Shown: positions 18,107 through 27,213 of the stretch, piece by piece | Numbering within the stretch: position 1 is the stretch's first letter | Layout: the number at the start of each line of letters is the position of its first letter | NCBI RefSeq assembly: GCF_028683135.1 | Contig: NZ_JAJUBB010000006.1 | Coordinates: 1 to 64,000, forward strand | Source of the DNA: Enterovibrio qingdaonensis | GTDB taxonomy: Bacteria; Pseudomonadota; Gammaproteobacteria; Enterobacterales; Vibrionaceae | Direction: 5' to 3' | Length of the DNA: 64,000 nt | Made by a program: the position numbers and the translations under genes | Notes under the pieces: generated by a model | Told to the model about the DNA's origin: nothing | Seen by the model: only the letters and a program-made list of their open reading frames with translations | Databases searched by the model: none

Positions 18107-19000
18107 TTAGGCGGTTTGAGTTTCCGCTTGAGCTGTCGCGCTGTTCTGGTGAGCGTACGCTTCACCCATGCGAGTAGGCTTGCCTGGGATGATGCTGTCA
18201 TCAAAAGTGATCGCGTCTTTCGCAAATAGGTTGATCACGGTTGAGCCAAGCTTGAAGCGGCCCATCTCTTCACCTTTTTTCAGCGTGATCGCTTGTTCGC
18301 CTTCTGCGGGGTAATCCCAACGGCGGACACTTTGACCAGTCGGTGGCGTCACAGTGCCGACCCATACCGTTTCAATGCTGCCAACGATGGTTGCACCAAC
18401 TAGCACTTGGGCCATTGGGCCAAAATCGGTATCGAAGATACACACCACACGCTCGTTACGTGCAAATAGGTTCGGTACGTTTTCTGCGGTCAATGGATTA
18501 ACAGAGAACAGATCGCCCGGTACGTAAATCATTTGGCGCAATGTGCCGTCACATGGCATGTGAACGCGGTGGTAGTCGCGTGGTGACAGATATAGTGTCG
18601 CAAAATCACCGTCAGCAAATTCTTCTGCCAGTTTCGCGTCACCGCCCAACAATTCACATGCATCAAAGGTGTGGCCTTTCGCCTGAATCAAACGACCTTC
18701 TTTGATGGGACCTGCTTGGCTCACACATGCATCTGCAGGGTGGCTGATCACGTTCGCGTCTTCGTTTAAAGGACGTGCGCCGTCTTGAAGTTCACGAACG
18801 AAGAAGTCGTTAAAGGTTGGGTAGCTCGCCGGATCCGGATTCTTAGCTTCGCTCATTTCCACTTTGTATTGGCGGATAAACCACTTGATCACAGCAGTGG
18901 TCAGGAAGCCGGCTTTCGCGGCTGCCAGTTTGCCAACAAGGCGAGTAAGCAGATGTTTTGGCATGCAATATTGCAGGCCAATTTTCAAATCGTTAGACAC
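18107..19000 (-). CDS. psd: Phosphatidylserine decarboxylase proenzyme
   Basis: 297 residues. It makes phosphatidylethanolamine in the inner membrane and is cut autocatalytically to give a pyruvoyl group. The cleavage motif LGST is at residues 251-254 ([14 protein letters not shown]), making S253 the pyruvoyl precursor. D90 and H147 ([11 protein letters not shown]) complete the self-cleavage triad. The start is GTG 19000 with AGGAA eight bases upstream. After the catalytic core the C-terminal tail is short and rich in alanine, glutamine and threonine. It lies downstream of rsgA, as in E. coli. Confidence 0.96.
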   Translation of the reverse strand: MSNDLKIGLQYCMPKHLLTRLVGKLAAAKAGFLTTAVIKWFIRQYKVEMSEAKNPDPASYPTFNDFFVRELQDGARPLNEDANVISHPADACVSQAGPIKEGRLIQAKGHTFDACELLGGDAKLAEEFADGDFATLYLSPRDYHRVHMPCDGTLRQMIYVPGDLFSVNPLTAENVPNLFARNERVVCIFDTDFGPMAQVLVGATIVGSIETVWVGTVTPPTGQSVRRWDYPAEGEQAITLKKGEEMGRFKLGSTVINLFAKDAITFDDSIIPGKPTRMGEAYAHQNSATAQAETQTA

Positions 19001-19055
19001 GGTAATATTTCCTAACTTGTCGTTTTGTCTTAGGAAAACCCTAAGACCGGAAAGT

Positions 19056-19091
19056 AAAAAGCGGCCTAGTTTACAAAATTAACAGGCCGCT
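19056..19091 (-). terminator. Hairpin between rsgA and psd, probable terminator
   Basis: Stem AGCGGCCT (19060-19067) / AGGCCGCT (19084-19091) with a 16-base loop. On the minus strand it is followed by TTTTT, so rsgA transcripts may end here and psd may also have its own promoter. Confidence 0.6.
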
Positions 19092-19121
19092 AACCAGAAT
19101 AAGGTCAATTACTGAACGTGA

Positions 19122-20174
19122 TCAGTTTTCTTTGTTGCGTGAAAACTGACGGTTTGCTTTCATTTCAGACATGCTATCGATGATCTTGTGATAGCTATCG
19201 AAACGCATCTCGCTGATCTTTCGGTTTTCCATGGCTTCGCGGATAACACAACCTGGATCGTCTTTATGCTTACAATCCCGGAATTTACAGCCGCCTAAGT
19301 AATCACCGAATTCTTTGAATCCTTTAGTGACTTGCTCTGGTTCTAAATGCCAAAGGCCGAATTCACGCACCCCTGGGCTGTCGATGAGATCGCCGCCATC
19401 AGGGAAGTGATACAGGCGTGCAGTCGTCGTCGTATGCTGGCCAAGTCCTGAGTTTTCAGAAACTTCACCTGTATCTGCGTTCACTTCAGGCAGTAACGCA
19501 TTGACTAAACTGGACTTACCTACACCAGATTGCCCAACAAAAATACTGGTGACATCAGCAAGGCGTGCTTTCAGTTCGTCCATGCCTTCGCCCGTTTTGC
19601 GGCTCACCATCAAAACGTCGTAACCAATTTCTTGGTAAATTGATAGAGCATTCTTAACCATTTCAAGGCCTTCTGCGTCTAACAAGTCAATTTTGTTGAT
19701 GACGATAAGCGGCTTGAAATCGACCTGTTCTGTGGCGATCAGGTAACGGTCTATAATGTTCGTAGACAATTCGGGTAATATCGCGGAAACGATCACGACT
19801 TGATCAACGTTAGCCGCGACCGGTTTCACGCCGTCATAGTAGTCTGGGCGGGTGAGGACAGTGCGGCGTTCATGCACAGCTTCGACAACGCCAGCGATAC
19901 CTTGCAGCGTTTCTACACCAGGGCGCCAAACGACGGTATCACCGGTCACCAAGCTTTCGATTGAACGACGCAGGTTGCAGCGATGGATATCGCCGGTTTG
20001 AGCATCTTCAATATCGGCGTGCTGTCCGAAGCGGGTAATAACGACCCCTTCACGGGCTGATTCCAGTAAAGATTCGTCCCATTGGACGTCATCTTGCTGA
20101 CGATCGATACGTTTTCTTTGGTTTGTCCGTACTCGGCGCAATTGGCCTTTTGTGAGCTTTTTCTTTTTTGCCAC
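19122..20174 (-). CDS. rsgA: Small-subunit biogenesis GTPase RsgA
   Basis: 350 residues. It is a circularly permuted GTPase that checks late 30S ribosome maturation. In order: a basic N-terminus and OB fold; then G4 NKIDLLD before G1 [15 protein letters not shown] and G3 [13 protein letters not shown], the permuted order that defines the family; then a zinc module ([14 protein letters not shown]). It is divergent from orn, as in E. coli. Confidence 0.97.
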   Translation of the reverse strand: MAKKKKLTKGQLRRVRTNQRKRIDRQQDDVQWDESLLESAREGVVITRFGQHADIEDAQTGDIHRCNLRRSIESLVTGDTVVWRPGVETLQGIAGVVEAVHERRTVLTRPDYYDGVKPVAANVDQVVIVSAILPELSTNIIDRYLIATEQVDFKPLIVINKIDLLDAEGLEMVKNALSIYQEIGYDVLMVSRKTGEGMDELKARLADVTSIFVGQSGVGKSSLVNALLPEVNADTGEVSENSGLGQHTTTTARLYHFPDGGDLIDSPGVREFGLWHLEPEQVTKGFKEFGDYLGGCKFRDCKHKDDPGCVIREAMENRKISEMRFDSYHKIIDSMSEMKANRQFSRNKEN

Positions 20175-20252
20175 GAGAATGTCGCTAGTTTAGTTGGCTT
20201 TCAAGTCAGGCTAAGTATGATACATGGTTTACTTGTAAAATAGGCAAATTGG

Positions 20253-20798
20253 ATGTCTTTCAGCGATAAGAATTTAATCTGGATTGATCTTGAAATGACT
20301 GGACTCGACCCAGAAGTCCATAAAATCATAGAGATTGCCACAGTAGTAACAGATGCTGAACTTAATGTGTTAGCTGAAGGGCCTGTCATTGCCATTCATC
20401 AACCAGACGAAGAGTTGGCAAAAATGGATGAATGGTGCACGAACACGCACACTGGCAGCGGGCTGGTGGATCGTGTTAAAGCAAGCTCTATCACTGAAGA
20501 GCAAGCGATTAAAGAAACCATTTTGTTCCTGCAAAAATGGGTTCCAGCAGGTGTTTCTCCTATCTGTGGTAATAGCGTGGGTCAGGATCGTCGTTTTTTA
20601 TACAAACATATGTCTGATTTGGAACGTTTTTTCCATTACCGCACCGTTGATGTCAGCACAATCAAAGAACTGGTTCGACGCTGGCAACCTGAAGTATTGA
20701 ATGGCTTCACAAAGCAGGGCACGCATTTGGCTTTGGATGACATTCGAGAATCGATCGAAGAATTGCGCTACTACCGGACGAAGATCTTTACGATCTGA
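20253..20798 (+). CDS. orn: Oligoribonuclease
   Basis: 181 residues, the standard length. It is a 3'-5' exonuclease of the DEDDh type that degrades 2-5 nt RNA and pGpG. Exo I is [12 protein letters not shown], exo II includes [11 protein letters not shown], and exo III is [14 protein letters not shown]. It is essential in E. coli. It is followed by a tRNA-Gly array, the same order as in E. coli (orn-glyVXY). Confidence 0.98.
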   Translation: MSFSDKNLIWIDLEMTGLDPEVHKIIEIATVVTDAELNVLAEGPVIAIHQPDEELAKMDEWCTNTHTGSGLVDRVKASSITEEQAIKETILFLQKWVPAGVSPICGNSVGQDRRFLYKHMSDLERFFHYRTVDVSTIKELVRRWQPEVLNGFTKQGTHLALDDIRESIEELRYYRTKIFTI

Positions 20799-20849
20799 CG
20801 CTAAAGTAATCAATACGAAGAAAAATTAAAAATTTATGATTTTAAGGGC

Positions 20850-20877
20850 TTGCATCCCGAATTTTTCTTCGTATAAT
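20850..20877 (+). promoter_or_regulatory. Sigma-70 promoter of the tRNA-Gly array
   Basis: TTGCAT (20850-20855), a 16-bp spacer, then TATAAT (20872-20877) and a GC-containing discriminator. It lies 35 bp before the first tRNA, as expected for a strong stable-RNA promoter. Confidence 0.75.
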
Positions 20878-20912
20878 TCGCAGCCCTGACAGAGACAATT
20901 GTCTTTGATAGG

Positions 20913-20988
20913 GCGACACTAGCTCAGCTGGTAGAGCGCAACCTTGCCAAGGTTGAGGTCACGAGTTCGAACCTCGTGTGTCGCTCCA
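20913..20988 (+). tRNA. tRNA-Gly(GCC), copy 1
   Basis: 76 nt with encoded CCA. The acceptor stem is GCGACAC/GTGTCGC, the anticodon loop TTGCCAA gives GCC, and the T-arm is ACGAG-TTCGAAC-CTCGT. Confidence 0.98.
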
Positions 20989-21026
20989 AAAATTTGAATG
21001 ATCCGATTGATCGTCGGATGATCTAT

Positions 21027-21102
21027 GCGACACTAGCTCAGCTGGTAGAGCGCAACCTTGCCAAGGTTGAGGTCACGAGTTCGAACCTCGTGTGTCGCTC
21101 CA
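21027..21102 (+). tRNA. tRNA-Gly(GCC), copy 2
   Basis: Identical in sequence to copy 1, including CCA; the spacer is 38 bp. Confidence 0.98.
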
Positions 21103-21141
21103 AAATTTGAAATGATTCCGATAGATTGTCGGATTAACTAT

Positions 21142-21217
21142 GCGACACTAGCTCAGCTGGTAGAGCGCAACCTTGCCAAGGTTGAGGTCACGAGTTCGAA
21201 CCTCGTGTGTCGCTCCA
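21142..21217 (+). tRNA. tRNA-Gly(GCC), copy 3
   Basis: Identical in sequence to copy 1, including CCA. A small hairpin (CTTCCC/GGGAAG, about 21226-21240) follows it. Confidence 0.98.
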
Positions 21218-21304
21218 AATTTTGTCTTCCCTTTGGGAAGCGCAGAGTAGGCAACGCCTAAGCTGCTAAAAACAATAAATAATCCAACACTGTTGGAATA
21301 CAAA

Positions 21305-21380
21305 GCGACACTAGCTCAGCTGGTAGAGCGCAACCTTGCCAAGGTTGAGGTCACGAGTTCGAACCTCGTGTGTCGCTCCA
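21305..21380 (+). tRNA. tRNA-Gly(GCC), copy 4
   Basis: Identical in sequence to copy 1, including CCA. It is followed by a degenerate copy at 21406. Confidence 0.98.
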
Positions 21381-21405
21381 ATTTAAACTTCCATTGTGGA
21401 AGTGC

Positions 21406-21479
21406 GAAATGCAAGGAACCTTGCCAAGGTTGAGGTCACGCCTAAGCCTTGAAGATCGGGAACCTCGTGTGTCGCTCCA
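21406..21479 (+). pseudogene. tRNA-Gly-derived remnant A
   Basis: 74 nt that keep the anticodon arm (AACCTTGCCAAGGTT), the variable region GAGGTCACG, and the 3' end AACCTCGTGTGTCGCTCCA of tRNA-Gly. The D-arm is gone, and the T-loop half AGTTCG is replaced by a 20-nt block (21441-21460). It cannot fold as a tRNA. Remnant B at 21669 has the same structure. Confidence 0.8.
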
Positions 21480-21566
21480 AATTTTCTTTCGATAAGAAAG
21501 CTCAAACAGCAATTGCATTGCTGTTTGTTTCTAATTTTGCCGAACTATTTCGGACGCTCTTTGAAT

Positions 21567-21642
21567 GCGACACTAGCTCAGCTGGTAGAGCGCAACCTTG
21601 CCAAGGTTGAGGTCACGAGTTCGAACCTCGTGTGTCGCTCCA
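21567..21642 (+). tRNA. tRNA-Gly(GCC), copy 5
   Basis: Identical in sequence to copy 1, including CCA. It is followed by remnant B. Confidence 0.98.
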
Positions 21643-21668
21643 ATTTATGTCCCCAGAAGGGGAAGAGA

Positions 21669-21742
21669 GAAATGCAAGGATCCTTGCCAAGGTTGAGGTC
21701 ACGCCTAAGCCTTGAAGATCGGGAACCTCGTGTGTCGCTCCA
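21669..21742 (+). pseudogene. tRNA-Gly-derived remnant B
   Basis: 74 nt, nearly identical to remnant A (one difference seen, ATCC for AACC before TTGCC), with the same 20-nt block at 21704-21723. Because tRNA plus remnant occurs twice in a row, the unit was probably duplicated together with its tRNA. Confidence 0.8.
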
Positions 21743-22316
21743 ATTTCCTTACAGATAGTCACCTGTAAGCACCAACACTTCGCAAATAACGTATCAGTTG
21801 AATATAGGGTACGGCGAATCGTTGTCTTTAATGCTGTGAAGCATTATCTCTGGGCAAGGTCTAGCCCACTACAATCAGTTAATCTTCTTTGTCGTAGTCT
21901 TCTAACTTAGCGTCAAAGCACTAATATTTCGTGTTTCTCAACAGAGTTATCCACACAGTGCTACCTGTGGGTAAAGTCGTTGATTAATATTTAATGGTGT
22001 GATGTTACTCAGTGCTTTTTGGATGGAAGTTGATCAGTGGATTCGTTATGCATGTGTGTAACTATTAGTGTATGTGCTTGTTTTAATTTAAATTAAATTA
22101 TTCATGCTTGTGTTTTTCAAACTGATATCCCCAGCTTGTTCATGTTCCGTGATATGCGTCATTAACTACCCACAGCGTGTGTTTAACTTTATCAATATGC
22201 ATCTAATGACGGTGTACTGAAAAGGTTTTCCACATTACGCAGCAGAACTGAATCTGTGTCTTATTTTTGGAAAAATGTCTCTGGAAAACTGAGTTCGCAA
22301 TCAAGGTTTGAGTGGA
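21743..22316. other. Non-coding DnaA-box region, candidate datA-like locus
   Basis: 574 bp without a gene, AT-rich, between the tRNA-Gly array and queG. It contains a perfect DnaA box TTATCCACA (21947-21955), an inverted near-box TGTGGGTAA (21966-21974) eleven bases later, further boxes with one mismatch (TGTGTGTAA 22053-22061, TGTGTTTAA 22178-22186), TTTTCCACA (22226-22234), and a weaker CTACCCACA (22166-22174). A sequence one base off the IHF consensus (21973-21985) abuts the first pair. E. coli carries the DnaA-titration/ATP-hydrolysis locus datA in the same gene context. Identity as datA is inference. Confidence 0.55.
21947..21955 (+). promoter_or_regulatory. DnaA box (perfect consensus)
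   Basis: TTATCCACA. It is paired with the inverted TGTGGGTAA at 21966-21974. Confidence 0.75.
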
Positions 22317-23471
22317 TTAGGCATCACGCGGCAATCCTTTTTTTACTATGCGGACCAATCGTTTTGTTGAGGCAGGCAGTACATCAATGGCTACTGTCGC
22401 CTTGTTGGCTGTTTGTTGGGTAATTGCCCAATCAATATGCTGATCAAGCATAGCAGAGAATCCTTTAGCTGCTTGTAGAAGCTCAACAATCTCTGGGTCA
22501 TAGGGCGCGTTTCCCATTGCGACAGAAAGGTTCCTACGCCATTTTTCATGGCCTATTCGGCGGATCGCTGACCCTTCGGTTTCTTTTAAAAATGTGACTT
22601 CATCCCAAGCGAAAAGTGTTTTGAGAGATTGCTGCGCAAGGCTCGGTCGCGCGTAGAAGTCAGATTCTTGTGTCAGCTCTGATTCACGGTTGAACGGGCA
22701 TACCAACTGGCAGTCATCGCAGCCATAAATTCGGTTGCCCATGGGTTTGCGGAATTCTTCAGGAATGGGGCCGTCGAGTTCAATGGTGAGATAGGAAATG
22801 CAGCGTCTGGCATCCACAACGGTTTCGCCAACGATTGCGCCTGTCGGGCATGTTGTCATACAGGCTACGCATTTGCCGCATTGGTTTTCAACAGGCTGGT
22901 CGACTGGAAGCGGCAAATCAATCAGCAGTTCACCAAGGAAAAACCACGAACCTGCGTTTTTATCCAACAGCAGAGAATGTTTACCTGTCCAGCCAAGTCC
23001 CGCTTTTTCTGCCAATGGACGCTCCAATACCGGTGCGGAATCAACGAAAGGGCGGTAGCCATATTTTCCAACTTCTTCTTCAATCCGCTCCCCCAGTTTT
23101 TTCAGGCGATTTCGCACCAGTTTGTGGTAATCGCGTCCGAGTGCATAGCGGCTGATATAGGCAATGTCAGGGTTATCGAGCGTTTTCGCGAACCCTGCAT
23201 AGGGAGGCAAATAATCCATACGCGCACTGATGACACGAACGGTGCCTTCGACCAACTCTTGTGGTCTTGCGCGCATCATGCCGTGCCGCGCCATCCAATC
23301 CATATCGCCATGATATCCCGCATCAAGCCAATGCTGTAAAAGGGCTTCATGCTGACGGAGATCAACATCAGCAATACCAATATGCTGAAAACCTAGTTCA
23401 TGCCCCCATTGCCTGATATTTTCAACAAGGTGGTTTAGATTGATCGACGATGTGGATCGAGAGTCGGACAT
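22317..23471 (-). CDS. queG: Epoxyqueuosine reductase QueG
   Basis: 384 residues from the start chosen. It is a cobalamin-dependent enzyme that makes the final reduction to queuosine in tRNA. The N-terminal cobalamin-binding half (YHGDMDWMARHG, SRYALGRDYHKLVRNRLKKL) is followed by a two-[4Fe-4S] ferredoxin module (CGKCVACMTTCPTGAI and CDDCQLVCPFN), then a HEAT-like C-terminal segment ending LVRIVKKGLPRDA, as in E. coli. An upstream start at 23519 is possible but would overlap nnr by 25 bp; 23471 matches the family length. Confidence 0.95.
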   Translation of the reverse strand: MSDSRSTSSINLNHLVENIRQWGHELGFQHIGIADVDLRQHEALLQHWLDAGYHGDMDWMARHGMMRARPQELVEGTVRVISARMDYLPPYAGFAKTLDNPDIAYISRYALGRDYHKLVRNRLKKLGERIEEEVGKYGYRPFVDSAPVLERPLAEKAGLGWTGKHSLLLDKNAGSWFFLGELLIDLPLPVDQPVENQCGKCVACMTTCPTGAIVGETVVDARRCISYLTIELDGPIPEEFRKPMGNRIYGCDDCQLVCPFNRESELTQESDFYARPSLAQQSLKTLFAWDEVTFLKETEGSAIRRIGHEKWRRNLSVAMGNAPYDPEIVELLQAAKGFSAMLDQHIDWAITQQTANKATVAIDVLPASTKRLVRIVKKGLPRDA

Positions 23472-23494
23472 AAGATCAGAATGGAAAGCTGAAG

Positions 23495-24988
23495 ATGACG
23501 GCAAGTTTACCATACTCACTCTACCGAACGGATCAGGTTCGAGACGGAGAGCGCAAGATCGCAGCAGATCTTGGTTTGGAAATGTACACCCTGATGGATC
23601 GCGCCGGAAATGCTGCCTTCCAGATCTTACGTGATCGCTGGCCGGAGGCGAAAACGATCCTTATCGCATGTGGTGGCGGAAACAATGGCGGAGACGGTTA
23701 CGTGGTTGCAAAGCTTGCCATTGAAGCTGAGCTTAACGTGCGGGTTTGGTCGGCTGCTGATCCTTCTGCGCTTCAAGGCGATGCCAAACAGGCATTCAAC
23801 GCTTTTGAAATGGTGGGTGGAAAAGCTGAACAGAGATCTTTCCCTGATACGTCGTGCGATCTTATTGTCGATGCATTACTTGGTACGGGATTAAACCGAC
23901 CAGTTTCCCCCCATTATGCGGATGCAATTGCGACGATTAATCAGCAACAGATTCCAGTATTGTCGATTGATGTTCCAAGTGGCTTGAACGCCAATTCAGG
24001 CGTTGTAATGGGCAAAGCGGTATGTGCAACGTGCACCATCACCTTTGTTGCTCTCAAGCAAGGACAGTTCACCGGTGTCGCCAGAGATTATTGCGGTGAT
24101 ATCGTTTTTGACGGGCTAGGAATTTTCGACGCATTCGAAGCAAACATATCACCGTCAGCCCATCTTCTTCTTGCAGAGAACGTTCAGCATCTCGAACCTG
24201 TGCGTAAACGAAGCGCACACAAAGGTCATCTGGGTCGTTTGATTTGTATAGGCGGTCAGAAAGGAATGGGCGGTGCCATTATCCTTTGTGGTCAGGCTGC
24301 GCTTCGCACTGGCGCAGGCTTAGTGTCATTGCTGACTGCGGAAGTGAACACGCCTGCGATAATTGCTCGCCAGCCTGAATTGATGACCATGTTCTGGCAA
24401 GAACATCAGGGTGGAGAAATACTTGAGCATACACTGTCTTGGGGTGACGTTATTGCTATTGGTCCGGGTCTTGGGGTATCGAACTGGTCTCGTCATCTGT
24501 TCGACGGCGCATTGGCGATGAACGTACCTATGGTGTTAGATGCCGATGCGTTAAACCTGCTCGCGCAGTACCCGTGTCGTTATGGAAACTGGGTACTCAC
24601 ACCACACCCAGGGGAGGCCGCTCGGCTATTGAGTAAAAGCGTAAGAGAAATTGAACGTGATCGGTTTTCTGCCGTCAAAGAGTTACATAACGTATATGGC
24701 GGCATTGTCGTACTTAAAGGTGCAGGCACAATCGTTTATGATGGCACCACTTTATCTGTTATCCATGCTGGAAACCCAGCCATGGCATCAGGTGGAATGG
24801 GGGATGTGTTGACGGGTTGTATTGCCGCACTCATCGCTCAAACAAAAGAGTTAAGCAGTTCTGCGGTTTATGGGGCGTTTTTACACAGCCATGCCGCTGA
24901 TGTCGTCGCACAACAAGGGGAGCGAGGCTTACTCGCCAGCGATTTATTACCTTTGTTGGGAAAAAAGATAAATCAAAGTCCAACCTGA
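23495..24988 (+). CDS. nnr: Bifunctional NAD(P)H-hydrate epimerase / ADP-dependent NAD(P)H-hydrate dehydratase
   Basis: 497 residues. It repairs damaged hydrated NADH and NADPH. The N-terminal half (about 1-215) is the YjeF_N epimerase with [17 protein letters not shown]; the C-terminal half (about 225-490) is the ribokinase-like dehydratase with [25 protein letters not shown] and [15 protein letters not shown]. It is divergent from queG across about 23 bp. Its stop overlaps a possible tsaE start (TGATG). Confidence 0.96.
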   Translation: MTASLPYSLYRTDQVRDGERKIAADLGLEMYTLMDRAGNAAFQILRDRWPEAKTILIACGGGNNGGDGYVVAKLAIEAELNVRVWSAADPSALQGDAKQAFNAFEMVGGKAEQRSFPDTSCDLIVDALLGTGLNRPVSPHYADAIATINQQQIPVLSIDVPSGLNANSGVVMGKAVCATCTITFVALKQGQFTGVARDYCGDIVFDGLGIFDAFEANISPSAHLLLAENVQHLEPVRKRSAHKGHLGRLICIGGQKGMGGAIILCGQAALRTGAGLVSLLTAEVNTPAIIARQPELMTMFWQEHQGGEILEHTLSWGDVIAIGPGLGVSNWSRHLFDGALAMNVPMVLDADALNLLAQYPCRYGNWVLTPHPGEAARLLSKSVREIERDRFSAVKELHNVYGGIVVLKGAGTIVYDGTTLSVIHAGNPAMASGGMGDVLTGCIAALIAQTKELSSSAVYGAFLHSHAADVVAQQGERGLLASDLLPLLGKKINQSPT

Positions 24989-25023
24989 TGGAAGGTCCCA
25001 TCAGGGGAAAAGCAGTGAGAAAC

Positions 25024-25491
25024 ATGACCAAGATTTTAAATGCTGCGCTTGCTGATGAGCAGGCGACTGTCGCTTTTGGCGCGGCTATTGCCGCTGCATG
25101 TAACCAACAGACAACCATTTACCTTCACGGTGACTTGGGGGCGGGTAAAACCACGTTTTCGCGCGGCTTTATTCAGTCTCTGGGCCATTCAGGCAATGTA
25201 AAAAGCCCAACGTATACACTGGTAGAGCCTTATCAACTGGCAGATTGGCAGGTTTATCATTTTGATCTTTACCGTTTGGCCGATCCAGAAGAGCTCGAGT
25301 TTATGGGGATCCGTGACTACTTCACACCTGACGCATTATGTTTGGTGGAATGGCCCGAAAAAGGGCAAGGTTTGTTGCCGGAGCCGGATCTTGATATCAC
25401 ACTGAAATATAACGGTGAAACACGTACCGTTAAGGTGAATGCAAACACACCTGCAGGCGAAGTGTTACTTGATAAACTGGAGTGGAACTGA
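25024..25491 (+). CDS. tsaE: tRNA t6A biosynthesis ATPase TsaE
   Basis: 155 residues from ATG 25024 ([19 protein letters not shown]), which matches E. coli TsaE in length. An ATG at 24988, overlapping the nnr stop, would add 12 residues and could be used by coupling. The Walker A motif is [17 protein letters not shown], followed by [11 protein letters not shown] and the conserved [20 protein letters not shown]. TsaE works with TsaB and TsaD to make threonylcarbamoyl-adenosine at position 37 of ANN-decoding tRNAs. It is essential in E. coli. Confidence 0.94.
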   Translation: MTKILNAALADEQATVAFGAAIAAACNQQTTIYLHGDLGAGKTTFSRGFIQSLGHSGNVKSPTYTLVEPYQLADWQVYHFDLYRLADPEELEFMGIRDYFTPDALCLVEWPEKGQGLLPEPDLDITLKYNGETRTVKVNANTPAGEVLLDKLEWN

Positions 25492-25495
25492 CGAT

Positions 25496-27211
25496 ATGCT
25501 ATGGCGGGGTGCGCTGGCAGGAATACTGTGTTGGATGGGAGCGATGTCCGCCGTATGGGCGAACGAACTAGAAAATGTTCGTGTATGGCCTGCACCGGAT
25601 GAAACGCGCGTGGTGATGGATATGGCGGAGGTGCCATCCTTCTCGTATTTTACGTTAACCAAGCCTAATCGATTGGTCGTTGATCTCAAAGATACCTCTT
25701 TGGGTATGACACTGCCACATGCGGTCAGTGGCAGCAAGATCCTGACAAAGATTCGTAAGAGTAGTCCGCCAGACAAAGGCTCATATCGCTTAGTGTTTGA
25801 GCTGAAAGACAAAAGCTTACCGCGTATTTTTACCTTGGCTCCTGGCGGTGAATACGGTCATCGCTTGGTGATTGACTTGCCGCATGGCAAAGCGGCAATG
25901 CCGCAACCTGTTGCGAAAAAGCCGATACCGTCTGAAACACAAGCGGCACTGCCATTTGGTACCGATGACATCATTGTCGCGATCGATCCTGGTCATGGTG
26001 GAAACGATCCAGGTGCAATCGGTCCTCGCAGAAAATACGAGAAGCATGTAACCCTTTCCATTGCGCGTCGCGTAGCGGACAAAATTAATTCTGTACCCGG
26101 AATGAAAGCGGTTTTGACGCGAAATGGTGACTATTTTGTTGACCTGAATAAGCGATCTGAAATTGCACGAAAACAAGGGGCTCACTTGCTTGTTTCTATT
26201 CACGCGGATGGATTCCATAAGCCTCAGCCTAATGGCGCGTCGGTTTGGGTGTTGTCACGAAAGCGCGCGAACAATGAGATCGGTCGCTGGATTGAGAAAC
26301 ATGAAGAGCAGTCTAATTTGCTTGGCGGTGGTGCGTTACTTGATGACAATCAAGATGAATATCTGAGCCGTGCGGTTCTGGACTTGCAGTTCAGTAATTC
26401 GCAAAAGGAAGGCTACGATGTGGCTGTGCGCGTTTTAAAAGAAATGGGCAAAGTCACCAAACTGCACAAGCCTAATCCTGAGCATGCGAGTCTGGCGGTA
26501 CTCAAATCACCGGATATTCCATCACTGTTGGTTGAGGCTGGGTTTATTACTAATCCGCAAGAAGAAAAATTGCTTCTTAGCACCAGCCATCAACAAAAAA
26601 TTGCTAATGCGGTTTTCAAAGGTGTATTGACCTACTTCGAAGACTTTCCACCAGACGGCACATTAATGGCGGCGAAGAAGAACGGCATTAAGCACAAGGT
26701 GACATCTGGTCAGTCGCTGTCAACGATTGCGAAAAAGTATGGCAGTTCCGTATCGGCAATTAAGGCGGCTAACAGCCTTAAATCCAATTCGCTACGTATC
26801 GGACAAGTACTCACTGTACCTAATGTTAACCTTGATGCATTGCAATCAACGGCTTCTCGTTCAACCTCAACGAGCAGTGGTAAATCAACGATTAAGTCAT
26901 CGGCGACTACATCGGCCGTGCATACCGTTAAGCGTGGTGAGTTTCTTGGAAAAATCGCTGCAAAATACGATGTCTCTGTTGCGAGTATTCGCAGTGCCAA
27001 CAAACTGCGTTCGGACGAGCTTGCGATTGGGCAGAAGTTGAAGATTGTCGGTATCAAGCCGAAAGACAAAAAGCACAAAGTGAAACGTGGAGAATATCTG
27101 GGTAAGATTGCATCAAATTATGGCGTTTCAATCGACAGCATCCGACGCGTCAATAAATTGCGTTCAGATGAACTGGCGATAGGTCAGACATTGATCATCC
27201 CCGGGAGTTAG
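25496..27211 (+). CDS. amiB: N-acetylmuramoyl-L-alanine amidase AmiB with three LysM repeats
   Basis: 571 residues from ATG 25496. It has a signal peptide (residues 1 to about 21, ending AVWA), an AMIN septal-targeting domain (about 25-125), an Amidase_3 zinc hydrolase domain ([17 protein letters not shown] with the first zinc histidine, then SIHADGF and [13 protein letters not shown]), and three C-terminal LysM repeats, each carrying a VKRGE or VTSGQ start. E. coli AmiB lacks LysM, so this protein has extra peptidoglycan-binding capacity, as in other vibrios. It cleaves septal peptidoglycan to separate daughter cells. It lies 4 bp after tsaE and 2 bp before mutL. Confidence 0.95.
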   Translation: MLWRGALAGILCWMGAMSAVWANELENVRVWPAPDETRVVMDMAEVPSFSYFTLTKPNRLVVDLKDTSLGMTLPHAVSGSKILTKIRKSSPPDKGSYRLVFELKDKSLPRIFTLAPGGEYGHRLVIDLPHGKAAMPQPVAKKPIPSETQAALPFGTDDIIVAIDPGHGGNDPGAIGPRRKYEKHVTLSIARRVADKINSVPGMKAVLTRNGDYFVDLNKRSEIARKQGAHLLVSIHADGFHKPQPNGASVWVLSRKRANNEIGRWIEKHEEQSNLLGGGALLDDNQDEYLSRAVLDLQFSNSQKEGYDVAVRVLKEMGKVTKLHKPNPEHASLAVLKSPDIPSLLVEAGFITNPQEEKLLLSTSHQQKIANAVFKGVLTYFEDFPPDGTLMAAKKNGIKHKVTSGQSLSTIAKKYGSSVSAIKAANSLKSNSLRIGQVLTVPNVNLDALQSTASRSTSTSSGKSTIKSSATTSAVHTVKRGEFLGKIAAKYDVSVASIRSANKLRSDELAIGQKLKIVGIKPKDKKHKVKRGEYLGKIASNYGVSIDSIRRVNKLRSDELAIGQTLIIPGS

Positions 27212-27213
27212 TC

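Noticed and set aside
20913-21742. Regular repeats that could be read as a CRISPR-like array, and short reading frames inside them
   Set aside because: The repeats are tRNA-Gly genes (76 nt with CCA) and two remnants; the reading frames at 21058 and 21513 are translations of tRNA sequence and spacers.
21743-22316. DnaA-box cluster as a replication origin
   Set aside because: No dnaA, mnmG or rctB gene is nearby, no 13-mer unwinding repeats are seen, and the gene order matches the datA context instead.
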